The notes: generated by a model not told the origin, from the letters alone. 64,000 bases of DNA from Saprospiraceae bacterium (GCA_022842725.1 JALHOZ010000008.1:1-64000), one strand, 5' to 3'; numbered from the stretch's first letter, positions 1 to 8,506 are shown. A program made the numbers and translations.

Positions 1-113
1 TCACTTTGATCCGGAATTAGTGGTTCACTTTACTCCGGAATTAGTGGTTCACTTTACTCCGGAATTAGTGGTTCACTTTACTCCGGAATTAGTGGTTCAC
101 TTTACTCCGGAAT
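1..113. repeat. 24-bp tandem repeat array, possible IS21-type end
   Basis: Four identical 24-bp units lie end to end at 13-108, each containing GGAATTAGTGG followed by TTCACTTTACTCC. A partial unit lies on each side (1-12 with GATCC instead of ACTCC, and 109-113). There is no spacer variation, so this is not CRISPR. Multiple short tandem repeats of this style are found at the ends of IS21-family elements, where they bind the transposase. That assignment is an inference from the pattern, and no transposase is visible because the window starts inside the array. Confidence 0.85.
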
Positions 114-198
114 ACTCAATGTACCTGGTATCATATTGCCTACATTAAATTTATCTGGACTTGAAAATGAATTAAGAGAAAACACTGCTCAAAAGTAA
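109..198 (+). pseudogene. C-terminal tail of an unknown gene cut off by the repeat array
   Basis: A reading frame runs out of the repeat array and encodes a natural-looking C-terminus, including the stretch PTLNLSGLENELRENTAQK, before TAA at 196-198. Going upstream the frame stays open through the 24-bp repeats (24 is a multiple of three) but meets TGA at 7-9. No start codon is visible. The next ATG is only 5 bases after the stop, the spacing of an operon, so this is probably the last part of a gene from the same restriction locus, truncated by the element on the left. I do not recognise the protein. Confidence 0.4.
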
Positions 199-203
199 AA
201 AAA

Positions 204-758
204 ATGCCAACTAGGAAAGCATATCAAACTCTGGAGGATAGGGACAATTATGATCATGTTGAGGAATATGGTCCTTTTAAGTGTAATCATAAAAATGCAT
301 GGCTTGGAAGTGGATATTACTTTTGGGATTCCTTTATTGAAAATGCACATTGGTGGGGAAAAGAAGGAGCAAAATATAAAAATGGATATTTGATATGTGA
401 GTCGTCATTTGAACTGAACGAAGAAGAGTGTTTCAACTTACTTGATAATCCCGATCATATAAGAACATTCAATCATATAAAGGAACTAATGAAGGAAAAT
501 AATCTTTACATTGAAGGAGAAACTACAGTAGCTCGTATTATACACCAAATAAAGGAAATCATTCAAGTATTTCATTATGAAGCCATAAGAGTATACGGTG
601 TAAATAGTGTTAGTTTTGGTTCAACATTTAGTCATAGAACCAATTTTACTTCAAATAGAATTCAATATCTTGATACTATGCCAGCTATTCAGATATGCTT
701 TTATAATAAAAATGGATTAAATCGAAAAGGGTTTAAAATTATTTATCCACCTGAATAA
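204..758 (+). CDS. Hypothetical protein with an ART-like WLGxGxYFW motif, beside hsdR
   Basis: This encodes a soluble 184-aa protein with no signal peptide or membrane segment. Residues 33-41 read WLGSGYYFW, followed by an alpha-helix-like stretch with HWWG. This W-L-G-x-G-x-Y-F-W signature recurs in proteins with an ADP-ribosyltransferase-like (PARP/DUF3990-type) fold, where it follows the NAD-binding strand. I cannot identify a full catalytic triad, so enzymatic activity is an open question. The gene ends 20 bases before hsdR on the same strand and probably shares its transcript. That position suggests an accessory or anti-phage component of the type I restriction locus. Base composition is AT-rich compared with hsdR. 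Sure of the gene; unsure of the fold. Confidence 0.7.
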   Translation: MPTRKAYQTLEDRDNYDHVEEYGPFKCNHKNAWLGSGYYFWDSFIENAHWWGKEGAKYKNGYLICESSFELNEEECFNLLDNPDHIRTFNHIKELMKENNLYIEGETTVARIIHQIKEIIQVFHYEAIRVYGVNSVSFGSTFSHRTNFTSNRIQYLDTMPAIQICFYNKNGLNRKGFKIIYPPE

Positions 759-778
759 ACTGAAGACTAGCTAACATC

Positions 779-3766
779 ATGGCAAAACAATCAGAACAGA
801 TTCTCGAAGAGCAATTGATCGTCCAATTACAGAAGTTGGGATATCAATATGTAAGCCTTCCTGACGATAAGATCATGCTTGTTAATCTAAAAGCGCAGCT
901 GGAAAAACATAATAATATCACCTTTACCGCCACAGAGTTTGATAAGGTTGTCAATCTGCTGAGTAAGGGTTCTGTATTCGAAAAAGCAAAGGTGCTCAGG
1001 CAAAAGCAACACATCATCCGGGACAATGGTGATAATCTTTATTTTGAATTTCTGAATACCGAACATTGGTGCCAGAATCAATATCAGGTGACCAATCAGG
1101 TATCTCAGGAAGGTACTTACAAAAACAGATACGATGTCACGATACTCATCAATGGCTTGCCACTGGTCCAAATAGAACTCAAACGCAAAGGACTCGAACT
1201 CAAAGAGGCATTCAATCAGGTGAATCGGTATCAAAGACATTCCTTTGGAGCTAATGCGGCACTATATCAATACATTCAGATATTTATCATCAGCAATGGC
1301 GTCAATACAAAGTATTACGCCAATAACCGCAATCAGAGTTTTAAGCAGACATTCTACTGGACAGATGTAGAAAACAAACGATTGACCAATATCCTGAATG
1401 GGTTTACAGATGTTTTTTTAGAGCCTTGTCATATCAGCAAGATGATATGTAAATATATTGTTCTGAATGAAGCGTACAAAATTCCCATGGTGTTGCGGCC
1501 TTATCAGTTTTATGCAGTGGAAGCCATCATAAAGCGTGTTACAGAGTCCGGTTTAAATCCGTCTGTTCCAACGAAAAACGGGTATATCTGGCATACTACC
1601 GGATCCGGTAAAACCTTGACGAGCTTTAAAGCGAGTCAGATATTGATGGTATTGCCACAGGTACATAAAGTAGTGTTTGTGGTAGACAGAAAAGATCTGG
1701 ACTATCAGACGATTAAAGAGTTTAATAGTTTTCAGGAAGGCTGTATCGACGGCACGGACAATACAACCAATCTCGTCAAACAGTTTACGGGTACATATTC
1801 AGATAAAAAAGGACAGGCCAAAAACAGTAAGCTTATTGTCACCACAATACAAAAACTCAATACGGCCATCAGTAAGCTCAAGTATGAAAAGAAAATGACA
1901 GATCTGAAAGATAAACGTATTGTTTTTATATTTGATGAATGCCACAGGAGTCAGTTTGGCGAAACACACAATCGTATAAAAGACTTTTTTAACAATGCTC
2001 AGATGTTTGGGTTTACCGGCACACCGATCTTTGCGGACAATGCCAATAAAAATGAATTGGGCAAAAGGACTACCAAAGACTTGTTTGAGGATTGTCTGCA
2101 TAAGTATGTGATCACGGATGCCATCCGGGATGAAAATGTATTGAAGTTTGCTGTAGAATATGTAGGCAGGTACAAACAAAAAGATATAGCTACGGAGATC
2201 GATATCGAAGTGGAAGACATCGACACACAGGAGTTGATGGAAGATCCGTTACGATTGGAAAAGATAGCAGATTATATCATAACCAATCATGGACGCAAAA
2301 CACATAATAAGGACTTCTCAGCGATGTTTTGTGTGGATAGTGTCAAGTCACTGATTAAGTATTATGATATTCTGAAAAGAAAAAAAATAGCAGGAGAGCA
2401 CAATCTGAATGTGGCTACCATATTTAGTTATGCTGCCAATGAAGAAGATGCCGATGCCAATGGATTGATCGGGGATGATTATCCTGTCATAGAAGACAGA
2501 TTGCCGATAGCAGCTGAACCTCAAGCCCAATATTATACCAGTAATCAAATCAGGTCTTTATCTGGTAATCCCATCAATAAAAACAGTCGGGAGAAACTGG
2601 ATGAGTGTATAGAAGATTATAATCAATTGTTCAATACCAAGTACTCTACCAAAACGGGTGAAGACTTTTACAATTATTATAATGATATTTCCAAAAAACT
2701 AAAGGACAGGGAGCGATCTCCTGAAAACATTGGCAATCGCATAGATATCTTGTTGGTCGTCAATATGTTTTTGACGGGATTTGATGCTAAAAAAGTCAAT
2801 ACCTTATACGTAGATAAGAATCTGAAATACCATGGACTGATACAAGCTTACAGCCGTACCAACAGAATCCTGAACGAAACGAAATCTCAGGGCAACATTG
2901 TAGTGTTCAGAAATCTGAAATCCAAAACGGATGAGGCAATCACGCTATTCAGCAATAAGGAAGCGATAGAAGTGATCATCATGCAACCTTACGAAGATTA
3001 TGTAGGAAAGTTTGACGATGCATACGACACACTAAAAAAGATTGCACCAACCATAGATGCAGTTAATGAACTGGTGACTGAAGAGGATGAACTCAATTTT
3101 ATCAAGGCATTCCGTGATTTGATGCGTATCAAAAACATCCTGGTGACATTCTCGGACTTTAAGTGGGAAGATTTTAAATTGGCGGAACAGGAGTTTGAAG
3201 ACTACAAAAGTAAGTATCTTGACCTTTATGAAAAAACAAGGGGAGACCGGGACAAAGAAAAGGTTTCTATAATTGATGATGTCGACTTTGAACTTGAACT
3301 GATCCATCGGGATGAGATCAATGTAACCTATATCATCCAGCTGCTCATCAAATTAAAGTCCAAAAAAGATAAGAGTGCTACCACCACAGAAAGGGACATC
3401 ATCAACCTGCTGAATACAGAAGTGACACTGCGAAGCAAAAGGGAATTGATCGAGAAGTTCATCTCTGAAAACCTGCCTAATATCCATGATGCGGATGATA
3501 TCACATCCGGGTTTGATCAATACTGGAGTAAGGAAAAACAAAATGCTTTCGATAAGCTGGTATCGCAAGAGAATTTATCTCCGGACCGTACGGAAAAGTT
3601 GATCGAAGATTATCTTTTTGCGGAGCGGGCTCCATTGCGTGATGAAGTTCTTGAGCTTATAGAAGGAGAAAAACCCAGCCTGCTGCAACGTAAGAAGACC
3701 GGTGACAGGATACTACAAAGGATATTGGATTTTGTAGAGACCTTTATTGACGGTATGATGGGGTGA
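779..3766 (+). CDS. hsdR: Type I restriction enzyme R subunit (HsdR)
   Basis: This 995-aa protein is the translocating and cutting subunit of a type I restriction-modification complex, acting on unmethylated foreign DNA together with HsdM and HsdS. The N-terminal PD-(D/E)xK nuclease is visible: Asp119 in RYDVTIL, then Glu133 and Lys135 in IELKRKG, followed by the QxxxY motif (Gln147-Tyr151). The superfamily 2 helicase motor follows: Walker A around 273-279 (TTGSGKT), DECH at 386-389, GFTGTP at 411-416, and a motif VI-like QAYSRTNR in the C-terminal half. The length is typical. hsdM and hsdS are not in the window and would lie to the left. No truncation is seen, so the subunit looks functional. 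Confidence 0.97.
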   Translation: MAKQSEQILEEQLIVQLQKLGYQYVSLPDDKIMLVNLKAQLEKHNNITFTATEFDKVVNLLSKGSVFEKAKVLRQKQHIIRDNGDNLYFEFLNTEHWCQNQYQVTNQVSQEGTYKNRYDVTILINGLPLVQIELKRKGLELKEAFNQVNRYQRHSFGANAALYQYIQIFIISNGVNTKYYANNRNQSFKQTFYWTDVENKRLTNILNGFTDVFLEPCHISKMICKYIVLNEAYKIPMVLRPYQFYAVEAIIKRVTESGLNPSVPTKNGYIWHTTGSGKTLTSFKASQILMVLPQVHKVVFVVDRKDLDYQTIKEFNSFQEGCIDGTDNTTNLVKQFTGTYSDKKGQAKNSKLIVTTIQKLNTAISKLKYEKKMTDLKDKRIVFIFDECHRSQFGETHNRIKDFFNNAQMFGFTGTPIFADNANKNELGKRTTKDLFEDCLHKYVITDAIRDENVLKFAVEYVGRYKQKDIATEIDIEVEDIDTQELMEDPLRLEKIADYIITNHGRKTHNKDFSAMFCVDSVKSLIKYYDILKRKKIAGEHNLNVATIFSYAANEEDADANGLIGDDYPVIEDRLPIAAEPQAQYYTSNQIRSLSGNPINKNSREKLDECIEDYNQLFNTKYSTKTGEDFYNYYNDISKKLKDRERSPENIGNRIDILLVVNMFLTGFDAKKVNTLYVDKNLKYHGLIQAYSRTNRILNETKSQGNIVVFRNLKSKTDEAITLFSNKEAIEVIIMQPYEDYVGKFDDAYDTLKKIAPTIDAVNELVTEEDELNFIKAFRDLMRIKNILVTFSDFKWEDFKLAEQEFEDYKSKYLDLYEKTRGDRDKEKVSIIDDVDFELELIHRDEINVTYIIQLLIKLKSKKDKSATTTERDIINLLNTEVTLRSKRELIEKFISENLPNIHDADDITSGFDQYWSKEKQNAFDKLVSQENLSPDRTEKLIEDYLFAERAPLRDEVLELIEGEKPSLLQRKKTGDRILQRILDFVETFIDGMMG

Positions 3767-4339
3767 GGGGGAAAACCAAACAAATTTTAATCTTTGTTGA
3801 TGTGCAGAATACTACTAAATACAGCATAGATAAACTTTTTGAAAAAATAATACCTTGAAAAAGACTACAATAAAAAAATATAATTACATTTGCCTTAAGC
3901 TTTCACGCAGATTTTTTTGAACCCGTTACGTTTTCTGTGGTAAGCGACAAATTGATAACCAACTAAATCACAGATGATGAATAACCTACATCAATTGTGC
4001 CTGAAAGGTATTTCTTCAATATCTTGTCAGGACCAAACAACGGGAGCAGTCAGAGGCTGCAATAATATACCTTCTTTTTCCTGTAAGAAAAATTCCATTC
4101 ATATTATACCGTACCGGCTCTGGTTTAACATACCCTGAGGGGCATATAACAAAAGTTATATGGTCGGGTACTAATGGGTGCCTTAGATTTGTAATACCAA
4201 AAAAATGTATCACTAAATCGGTAACAAAAGTGATGGCTAAAGTTACATAGTAAAATAATGTAAATTTTAGGTTTAGTGAGTGGGTTACTTTAGTTAGTTT
4301 TCTGCATTAATACAAAACAAAATCAAAAAACCAACCTTT
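3767..4339. other. 573-bp gap with a possible decayed short gene
   Basis: No intact gene is convincing here. A + strand frame from ATG 3974 gives about 54 codons ending IIPYRLWFNIP and TGA at 4136-4138. A second frame picks up at about that point (PEGHITKVIWSG) and runs to TAG near 4255. Together they look like one small gene broken by a frameshift, but the family is not recognisable. A TACATTTG sequence at 3885-3892 matches the Bacteroidota -7 element, with no well-placed -33 TTG. Confidence 0.3.
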
Positions 4340-5134
4340 ATGAATACTCCAATACCACCAAAAAGATTGACTTGGCTCTTAAGTTGCAATATTATATTAA
4401 CAATAATATTAGGCATTGGTATCCTAAAAATGCTGGAAGTAACGCAAAAAAAATACATCGTTGCGTTTAAAGAAGGTATTAAAATAGAAGAAATTAAAAA
4501 TCTTAAGACTGAATTAAATATTTTTCTGACAAAAAATGATACATCGCAAGTACGTAAATTAGAAGCACAAATCAAATCCAAAGAAAATGATCTTAAAGAA
4601 TCTGGTGAAGGTGTTACATTTTATTTCATAGTAATTCTTATGATATTGGCAGGTGGTTTGGGAGGTGTTTTATGTAATCTACGCGGATTTTTTATGCAAT
4701 TTCGTAAGGATGATGGTGGGTTTCCAGCTACCTTGGAAATTCCCTATTATGTCAGGCCATTTTTGGGAGCTGGTGCTGGGTTGTTTGTATATTTTGTAGC
4801 AAATTTTTTAATTACTTCCATTACTGTTACTTATGTCGCAACCAATATACCTTTCCAAGGTATGGTATCCTTTATGGCCCTAGCAATCTTGGCAGGTTTC
4901 GGCTCGTTAGAGTTTTTTGAAAGATTGAAGGAAACTGCGCTTTCACTCTTTGGACAAAAAGCTGAAAAAGATAAATGGCAAAAATTAGAAGAGTTATATG
5001 CATTATGGAAAAAGGAAGTAATAAGTTTAGAAGAATTTAACACAGAAAAGGCAAAAATTTTGGCATCCAATATTGATATCAACTCATTTTCATTTGATCA
5101 AGAGACAGGCCAAACAGAAAATCTATCAAAATAA
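4340..5134 (+). CDS. Membrane protein with C-terminal SHOCT-like domain
   Basis: This 264-aa integral membrane protein has a hydrophobic segment at about residues 11-31. A charged, probably coiled segment follows (about 40-90), then three further membrane segments at about 95-120, 130-160 and 165-190. The C-terminal 60 residues are cytosolic. They contain KLEELYALWKKEVISLEEF, which matches the SHOCT pattern (short helical hairpin, typically at protein ends, thought to mediate oligomerisation). It is the first gene of an AT-rich co-directional cluster with the next three genes. No enzyme motif is seen. The function is unknown; a membrane anchor or sensor for the cluster is a guess. Confidence 0.8.
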   Translation: MNTPIPPKRLTWLLSCNIILTIILGIGILKMLEVTQKKYIVAFKEGIKIEEIKNLKTELNIFLTKNDTSQVRKLEAQIKSKENDLKESGEGVTFYFIVILMILAGGLGGVLCNLRGFFMQFRKDDGGFPATLEIPYYVRPFLGAGAGLFVYFVANFLITSITVTYVATNIPFQGMVSFMALAILAGFGSLEFFERLKETALSLFGQKAEKDKWQKLEELYALWKKEVISLEEFNTEKAKILASNIDINSFSFDQETGQTENLSK

Positions 5135-5182
5135 AGTTTTATAAGATGGACAATTTTATTAATCTTTAGAAATAAATATAAG

Positions 5183-5500
5183 ATGGACAAGTTAAAAATC
5201 ACAATTTCAGGTATCGAAGAAATAACTGTTAAAGGTATATCTATTGGTGATGTTAAAAAGCGAAAAGTAAATTCCAAGTTTAATTATGATGCAAACAACA
5301 ACTATGTTGGGGAAATAGAACATGAAATTATTGATGGAACAAATTATGATTTGTTTATTGATGTAACAGGAAGAGAAAAACCAATAAGAGAAGATTGCAC
5401 TTGCAATATAATTAATGAGACAAAAACCCTTAACTATGGGACACAGAATGAGGCATTGTCAATTAATGGAGGTGTAAATTTTGTGTTTGATATTTATTAA
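5183..5500 (+). CDS. Small beta-rich hypothetical protein
   Basis: This encodes a 105-aa soluble protein with no signal peptide, predominantly alternating hydrophobic and polar residues (ITISGIEEITVKGISIG), which suggests a beta-sandwich or barrel. Two cysteines sit close together in EDCTCN. It lies 48 bases after the SHOCT membrane protein and 10 bases before the next start, so it is probably cotranscribed with them. The composition (Asn, Ile, Lys-rich) is as AT-rich as its neighbours. I do not recognise the family. Confidence 0.65.
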   Translation: MDKLKITISGIEEITVKGISIGDVKKRKVNSKFNYDANNNYVGEIEHEIIDGTNYDLFIDVTGREKPIREDCTCNIINETKTLNYGTQNEALSINGGVNFVFDIY

Positions 5501-5510
5501 TACTTTAATT

Positions 5511-6749
5511 ATGATACCTAAATATTTAATTCTAATTTTGATTGTTATTTCCACAAATGTTAGAGTATATACTCAGGGAATATTTAAATCTTCAAATAAT
5601 CTTATCATTCAGAATCAGACTGATACAATGGCAAAAGATGATGAAACTCCACGACAACTTTTAAATGCCTTTAATTTAGATCTAAATGCAAAAGCAATTG
5701 ATTATTCGTTTCTTCAGCCAATTGATAAAAAGAAAATGAAATTTTGGTATGGGTTTGGCATTGAAGGGAAGTCAAACAATTCTATACCTAAAATATTTGA
5801 GAATGGGAATTTAACTCCATCTTATAAGATAAATGGAACTTTGATTTATAATATACCATTATCGGGAACCCCAACAAAAATAATGCTTGATAACCGTAAT
5901 AAATTCATTAAAGCTGGTGTGGATATTCAAAAAATTTATAATGATTTGCAGGATTTATTAAAGAGACCAAAAAATATCTCATTGAGTTTAGATGCCAAGA
6001 TTGATTCACTAAAAAAGTATAAATATATGGAAAAAGAATTAAAGGAGCTAATAGGTTTAAGAGATACTTTTAAAGCTAATAACAGTAAACTCACTTTTGC
6101 TTATGACGGAATCCGGATAGGGATAAATAGCAGCTTTGAAGGTCGAGGCTTTTATCACTACATTCGGGATACAACTTTTGATAAAGAGTTGGTCGAAAGG
6201 AGGAAAAACATTCTAAATTTTAGTACCTTTATTAATTATTATACATTAAACTTATGGAAATGTGGCCCTTACATAGGCGGTTTTTCTTTCGGTTACTCTG
6301 AAACTGATAATTTTTCAAGGTTAGCCGAAGTATCGGTGACAAATACATGGAAATCTGAGGATACCACTGGTACATCAAGATCAACTTCACAAAAACTGAC
6401 AGCATTTGAAGGTAATTATATTGATAATATCAAACAATTTAAATTTGGTGTGGATCAATATTTTGTACCAGAGTTTTTAGAAAGAAAGATTGGGCTGAGT
6501 TTCAACTACACTTACAATTACTTTCCAAAAAATAAAATTGATAATCATCAGGATATTACGGTAGGAGTTTATTTTATCAAAGATTCTCCATTTGCCCCAC
6601 TCCAGGGATTTATTTTTTCATTTAGAGACATTGGAAAGCAACTTGAAATACCTGAAAATCAAACCAGATTTTCAATAGGATATACCAGACAATTAAATAT
6701 GTATAGAGTTTTAAGAGCGAGCACTAGCGAGGATAAACCAAATAAATAA
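5511..6749 (+). CDS. Exported protein, probable outer-membrane beta-barrel
   Basis: The start was placed at ATG 5511 (MIPKYLILILIVISTN) because this gives a clean signal peptide directly after the previous stop; the longer frame from 5481 would overlap it. The mature protein is about 390 residues. It has an N-terminal globular part, a Lys/Leu-rich probable coiled coil at about 140-190, and a C-terminal half of alternating-pattern strands (for example GPYIGGFSFGYSE, KIGLSFNYTYNYF). It ends with strands like RFSIGYTRQLNMY, typical of outer-membrane barrels. There is no sorting domain. It is third in the cluster and 6 bases ahead of the amidase gene. The barrel call is inferred from pattern only. 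Confidence 0.65.
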   Translation: MIPKYLILILIVISTNVRVYTQGIFKSSNNLIIQNQTDTMAKDDETPRQLLNAFNLDLNAKAIDYSFLQPIDKKKMKFWYGFGIEGKSNNSIPKIFENGNLTPSYKINGTLIYNIPLSGTPTKIMLDNRNKFIKAGVDIQKIYNDLQDLLKRPKNISLSLDAKIDSLKKYKYMEKELKELIGLRDTFKANNSKLTFAYDGIRIGINSSFEGRGFYHYIRDTTFDKELVERRKNILNFSTFINYYTLNLWKCGPYIGGFSFGYSETDNFSRLAEVSVTNTWKSEDTTGTSRSTSQKLTAFEGNYIDNIKQFKFGVDQYFVPEFLERKIGLSFNYTYNYFPKNKIDNHQDITVGVYFIKDSPFAPLQGFIFSFRDIGKQLEIPENQTRFSIGYTRQLNMYRVLRASTSEDKPNK

Positions 6750-6755
6750 TAAACC

Positions 6756-7604
6756 ATGCTTCAAATCATCAACCATAAATTGCTAGGTGTAACGTATTCC
6801 GATTTGGATAAGAACGATGGTAGTCTTACTCCAAAATATATAGCTGCCCATTATACTGCGGGTATTTCTGTAAGTGGATCGATCAGTCATTTAAGGGATA
6901 TAGTCAAATTAGGTTATCATATCATCATTGACAGAGATGGTGCAATCACACAATGTATTCCTTTTAACAAAATAGCAAGACATGCCGGAGTGAGTAATTG
7001 GAAAGGTATATCCGATCTTAATAAACATTCTATAGGGATTTGTTTGGCAAATCGTGGGTATGTGACTCGATTTGCCAATGGTAGTTATGGTTGGGTAAAT
7101 ACACATAACACTCCTATTGGCAATTTTCTTACTGAAGACCAGATTGTGAGGGAGGAACATTTTAATGGGGCAGAAACCAATTTGTATTGGGAAAAATTCT
7201 CTATTGCCCAGATGAATGCATTCAGGGAAGTTTGTCAGGTTTTAATACAAACTTACATGGGTATAAAGGATTTGATAGGTCACGATGAGATTGCAATGGG
7301 TCGTAAGTCAGACCCTGGTCCGGCTTTCCCTTTTACTAATATTTATCCATTGTTTCCAGATAGAGTCAATGACACAGGTCAAACATTCAGAGTGCAATCG
7401 CCTGATGGTAAATTGGATGTAAGAAGAGGGATGTCCGGGAATTTTAAGTTAATCAGACAACTCAATAATGGTGATAAAGTACACATAAGATCAGAAGGAT
7501 ATAAGTATGTTGGCAACAAGGCTGTGCTTAATGGGTGGGTATCCATAAGTCTTGAAGGTACGATGGATCATATAGGATTTGTAAATAAATTGTATTTAAT
7601 TTGA
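6756..7604 (+). CDS. N-acetylmuramoyl-L-alanine amidase (Amidase_2) with SH3b tail, no signal peptide
   Basis: This is a zinc amidase predicted to cut the bond between MurNAc and L-alanine in peptidoglycan. The Amidase_2/PGRP fold covers about residues 25-200. Zinc ligands are likely His32 (AAHYTA), His176 (LIGHDEIA) and Asp186 (RKSDPGP). Residues about 210-275 resemble a bacterial SH3 domain (DGKLDVRRGMSG, then LNNGDKVHI). The 282-aa protein has no signal peptide, as in phage endolysins and some effectors. It would therefore need lysis, an injection machine or a partner to reach the wall. It closes the four-gene cluster, 6 bases after the barrel-like protein. Enzyme call confident; biological role unknown. 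Confidence 0.9.
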   Translation: MLQIINHKLLGVTYSDLDKNDGSLTPKYIAAHYTAGISVSGSISHLRDIVKLGYHIIIDRDGAITQCIPFNKIARHAGVSNWKGISDLNKHSIGICLANRGYVTRFANGSYGWVNTHNTPIGNFLTEDQIVREEHFNGAETNLYWEKFSIAQMNAFREVCQVLIQTYMGIKDLIGHDEIAMGRKSDPGPAFPFTNIYPLFPDRVNDTGQTFRVQSPDGKLDVRRGMSGNFKLIRQLNNGDKVHIRSEGYKYVGNKAVLNGWVSISLEGTMDHIGFVNKLYLI

Positions 7605-7866
7605 ATTCCATATCCAATAACATCAATGGTTATGTAATATTGCTTTTGTATTGTTTTCCAATATAAAAAAGTACCCACTGGAAAAAAAGAAGGTGGTAAA
7701 TCCTGTATTACGATTGCCAATTTTGTGCAGTTAATCAACTATCCCATTGGTATTATGAGATGTTGTCAACCAGTCAAATCCCACCCCACCAAATACCCTT
7801 ACCAAGCCTTCAAAGGATTCGGAGGGTAGGTAAAGGTGTTATTTTGTAAAGAGGAAGAATATAAAA
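7605..7866. other. 262-bp intergenic region
   Basis: This lies between the convergent amidase and HD-domain genes. I see no gene. A G-rich inverted segment around 7797-7835 (ACCCTTACCAAGCC then GGAGGGTAGG) could fold weakly, but it is not a clear terminator. The region may hold the lost 3' part of the shortened HD gene, but no frame restores it. Confidence 0.4.
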
Positions 7867-8271
7867 TTACATGGCTTTGGACAAAAAGCTGTAATATTTT
7901 CCTTTTAAATCGGTGTAGATGCATATTTGGGTATCCATCCTGTCTCTCAGTCCGGTGTGGTTTTCAAAATGGATGTGCTGGATCGCTACAGGAAGATCCT
8001 GAGCATATTCAGCAATATGTTGACCAAAGGTATTAGAAAATTCATCAAAGGTGGTGTACGTATCTTCTAGAACGTCGTGTAATAAAGCTACCTGCACAGC
8101 AAATTCGATATCAAAATCAGGTGTATGTTGTCCACCCACCAATATCTCCATAGCGACATTGCTCAGGTGAAGGAGGTAGGGTAGATTGGTCCCGGGTATG
8201 GTTTGATTATTTTGTTGATGTTTTGTCGCAGCAAACAAAATGGTGGTTTGATAGGTATCCTGAATATTCAT
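7867..8271 (-). CDS. HD-domain phosphohydrolase, SpoT/MESH1-like, shortened
   Basis: The N-terminal 90 residues match metal-dependent HD hydrolases of the RelA/SpoT type: ATKHQQNN, then LPYLLHLSNVAM, then ALLHDVLEDT with the HD pair. Such proteins hydrolyse (p)ppGpp or related nucleotides. This one is only 134 aa, whereas stand-alone members are usually about 180-200. After FGQHIAEYAQ the sequence (HFENHTGLRDRMDTQICIY) no longer resembles the family, which normally continues with a conserved KxxDRxxN-type helix. I infer that a deletion or rearrangement replaced the 3' third, so the product may be inactive. A -7 element TATATTTG lies about 35 bases upstream of the start. Confidence 0.65.
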   Translation of the reverse strand: MNIQDTYQTTILFAATKHQQNNQTIPGTNLPYLLHLSNVAMEILVGGQHTPDFDIEFAVQVALLHDVLEDTYTTFDEFSNTFGQHIAEYAQDLPVAIQHIHFENHTGLRDRMDTQICIYTDLKGKYYSFLSKAM

Positions 8272-8305
8272 AGATTTTAGTTCAAAATTGTATACCTATA
8301 TCATA

Positions 8306-8313
8306 CAAATATA
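8306..8313 (-). promoter_or_regulatory. -7 element (TATATTTG) for the HD gene
   Basis: CAAATATA on the + strand reads TATATTTG on the - strand, matching TAnnTTTG. It is 34 bases upstream of the HD gene start. I did not find a good -33 TTG. Confidence 0.45.
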
Positions 8314-8335
8314 AGAATAAGAAGGTTTTGAGACC

Positions 8336-8370
8336 ATTCCCCTCCTTTGGATTTACCAAGGGAGGGGAAT
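8336..8370. terminator. Large GC-rich inverted repeat
   Basis: ATTCCCCTCC (from 8336) pairs with GGAGGGGAAT (to 8370), with an inner TGG/CCA pair around a short loop. It lacks a clean T-run, so it may be an intergenic palindrome rather than a terminator. Confidence 0.4.
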
Positions 8371-8392
8371 TATCATCTTATTACCCCTTCCC

Positions 8393-8440
8393 CTAAAACC
8401 TCCAATGCATCAATTTCCTCTGATATAATTTTTTACAGTC
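8393..8440 (-). pseudogene. Remnant of a T9SS sorting-domain 3' end (copy 1)
   Basis: On the - strand this reads DCKKLYQRKLMHWRF then TAG. It is identical in KLYQRKLMHWRF to the last residues of the 1070-aa protein ending at 16161, and the G-rich bases just after the stop are also shared. Nothing coding continues upstream, so this is the decayed 3' end of a lost paralogue. Confidence 0.75.
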
Positions 8441-8441
8441 C

Positions 8442-8480
8442 AAAAAAAATGTCAGGTTCCACCTTTTGGCAAAACCTGAC
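8442..8480 (-). terminator. Intrinsic terminator of the 264-aa secreted protein gene
   Basis: GTCAGGTT (8451-8458) and AACCTGAC (8473-8480) form a perfect 8-bp stem. On the - strand the hairpin is followed directly by a run of eight T. It lies 26 bases after the stop of the gene at 8507. Confidence 0.85.
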
Positions 8481-8506
8481 AAATAACAAAACTTCAAATT
8501 AATTTT

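Noticed and set aside
1-113. Regular repeats that might be a CRISPR array
   Set aside because: Units are contiguous with no variable spacers and no cas genes nearby.
6756-7604. Amidase as proof of a prophage
   Set aside because: No capsid, tail, integrase or other phage genes are nearby; the amidase alone is not enough.
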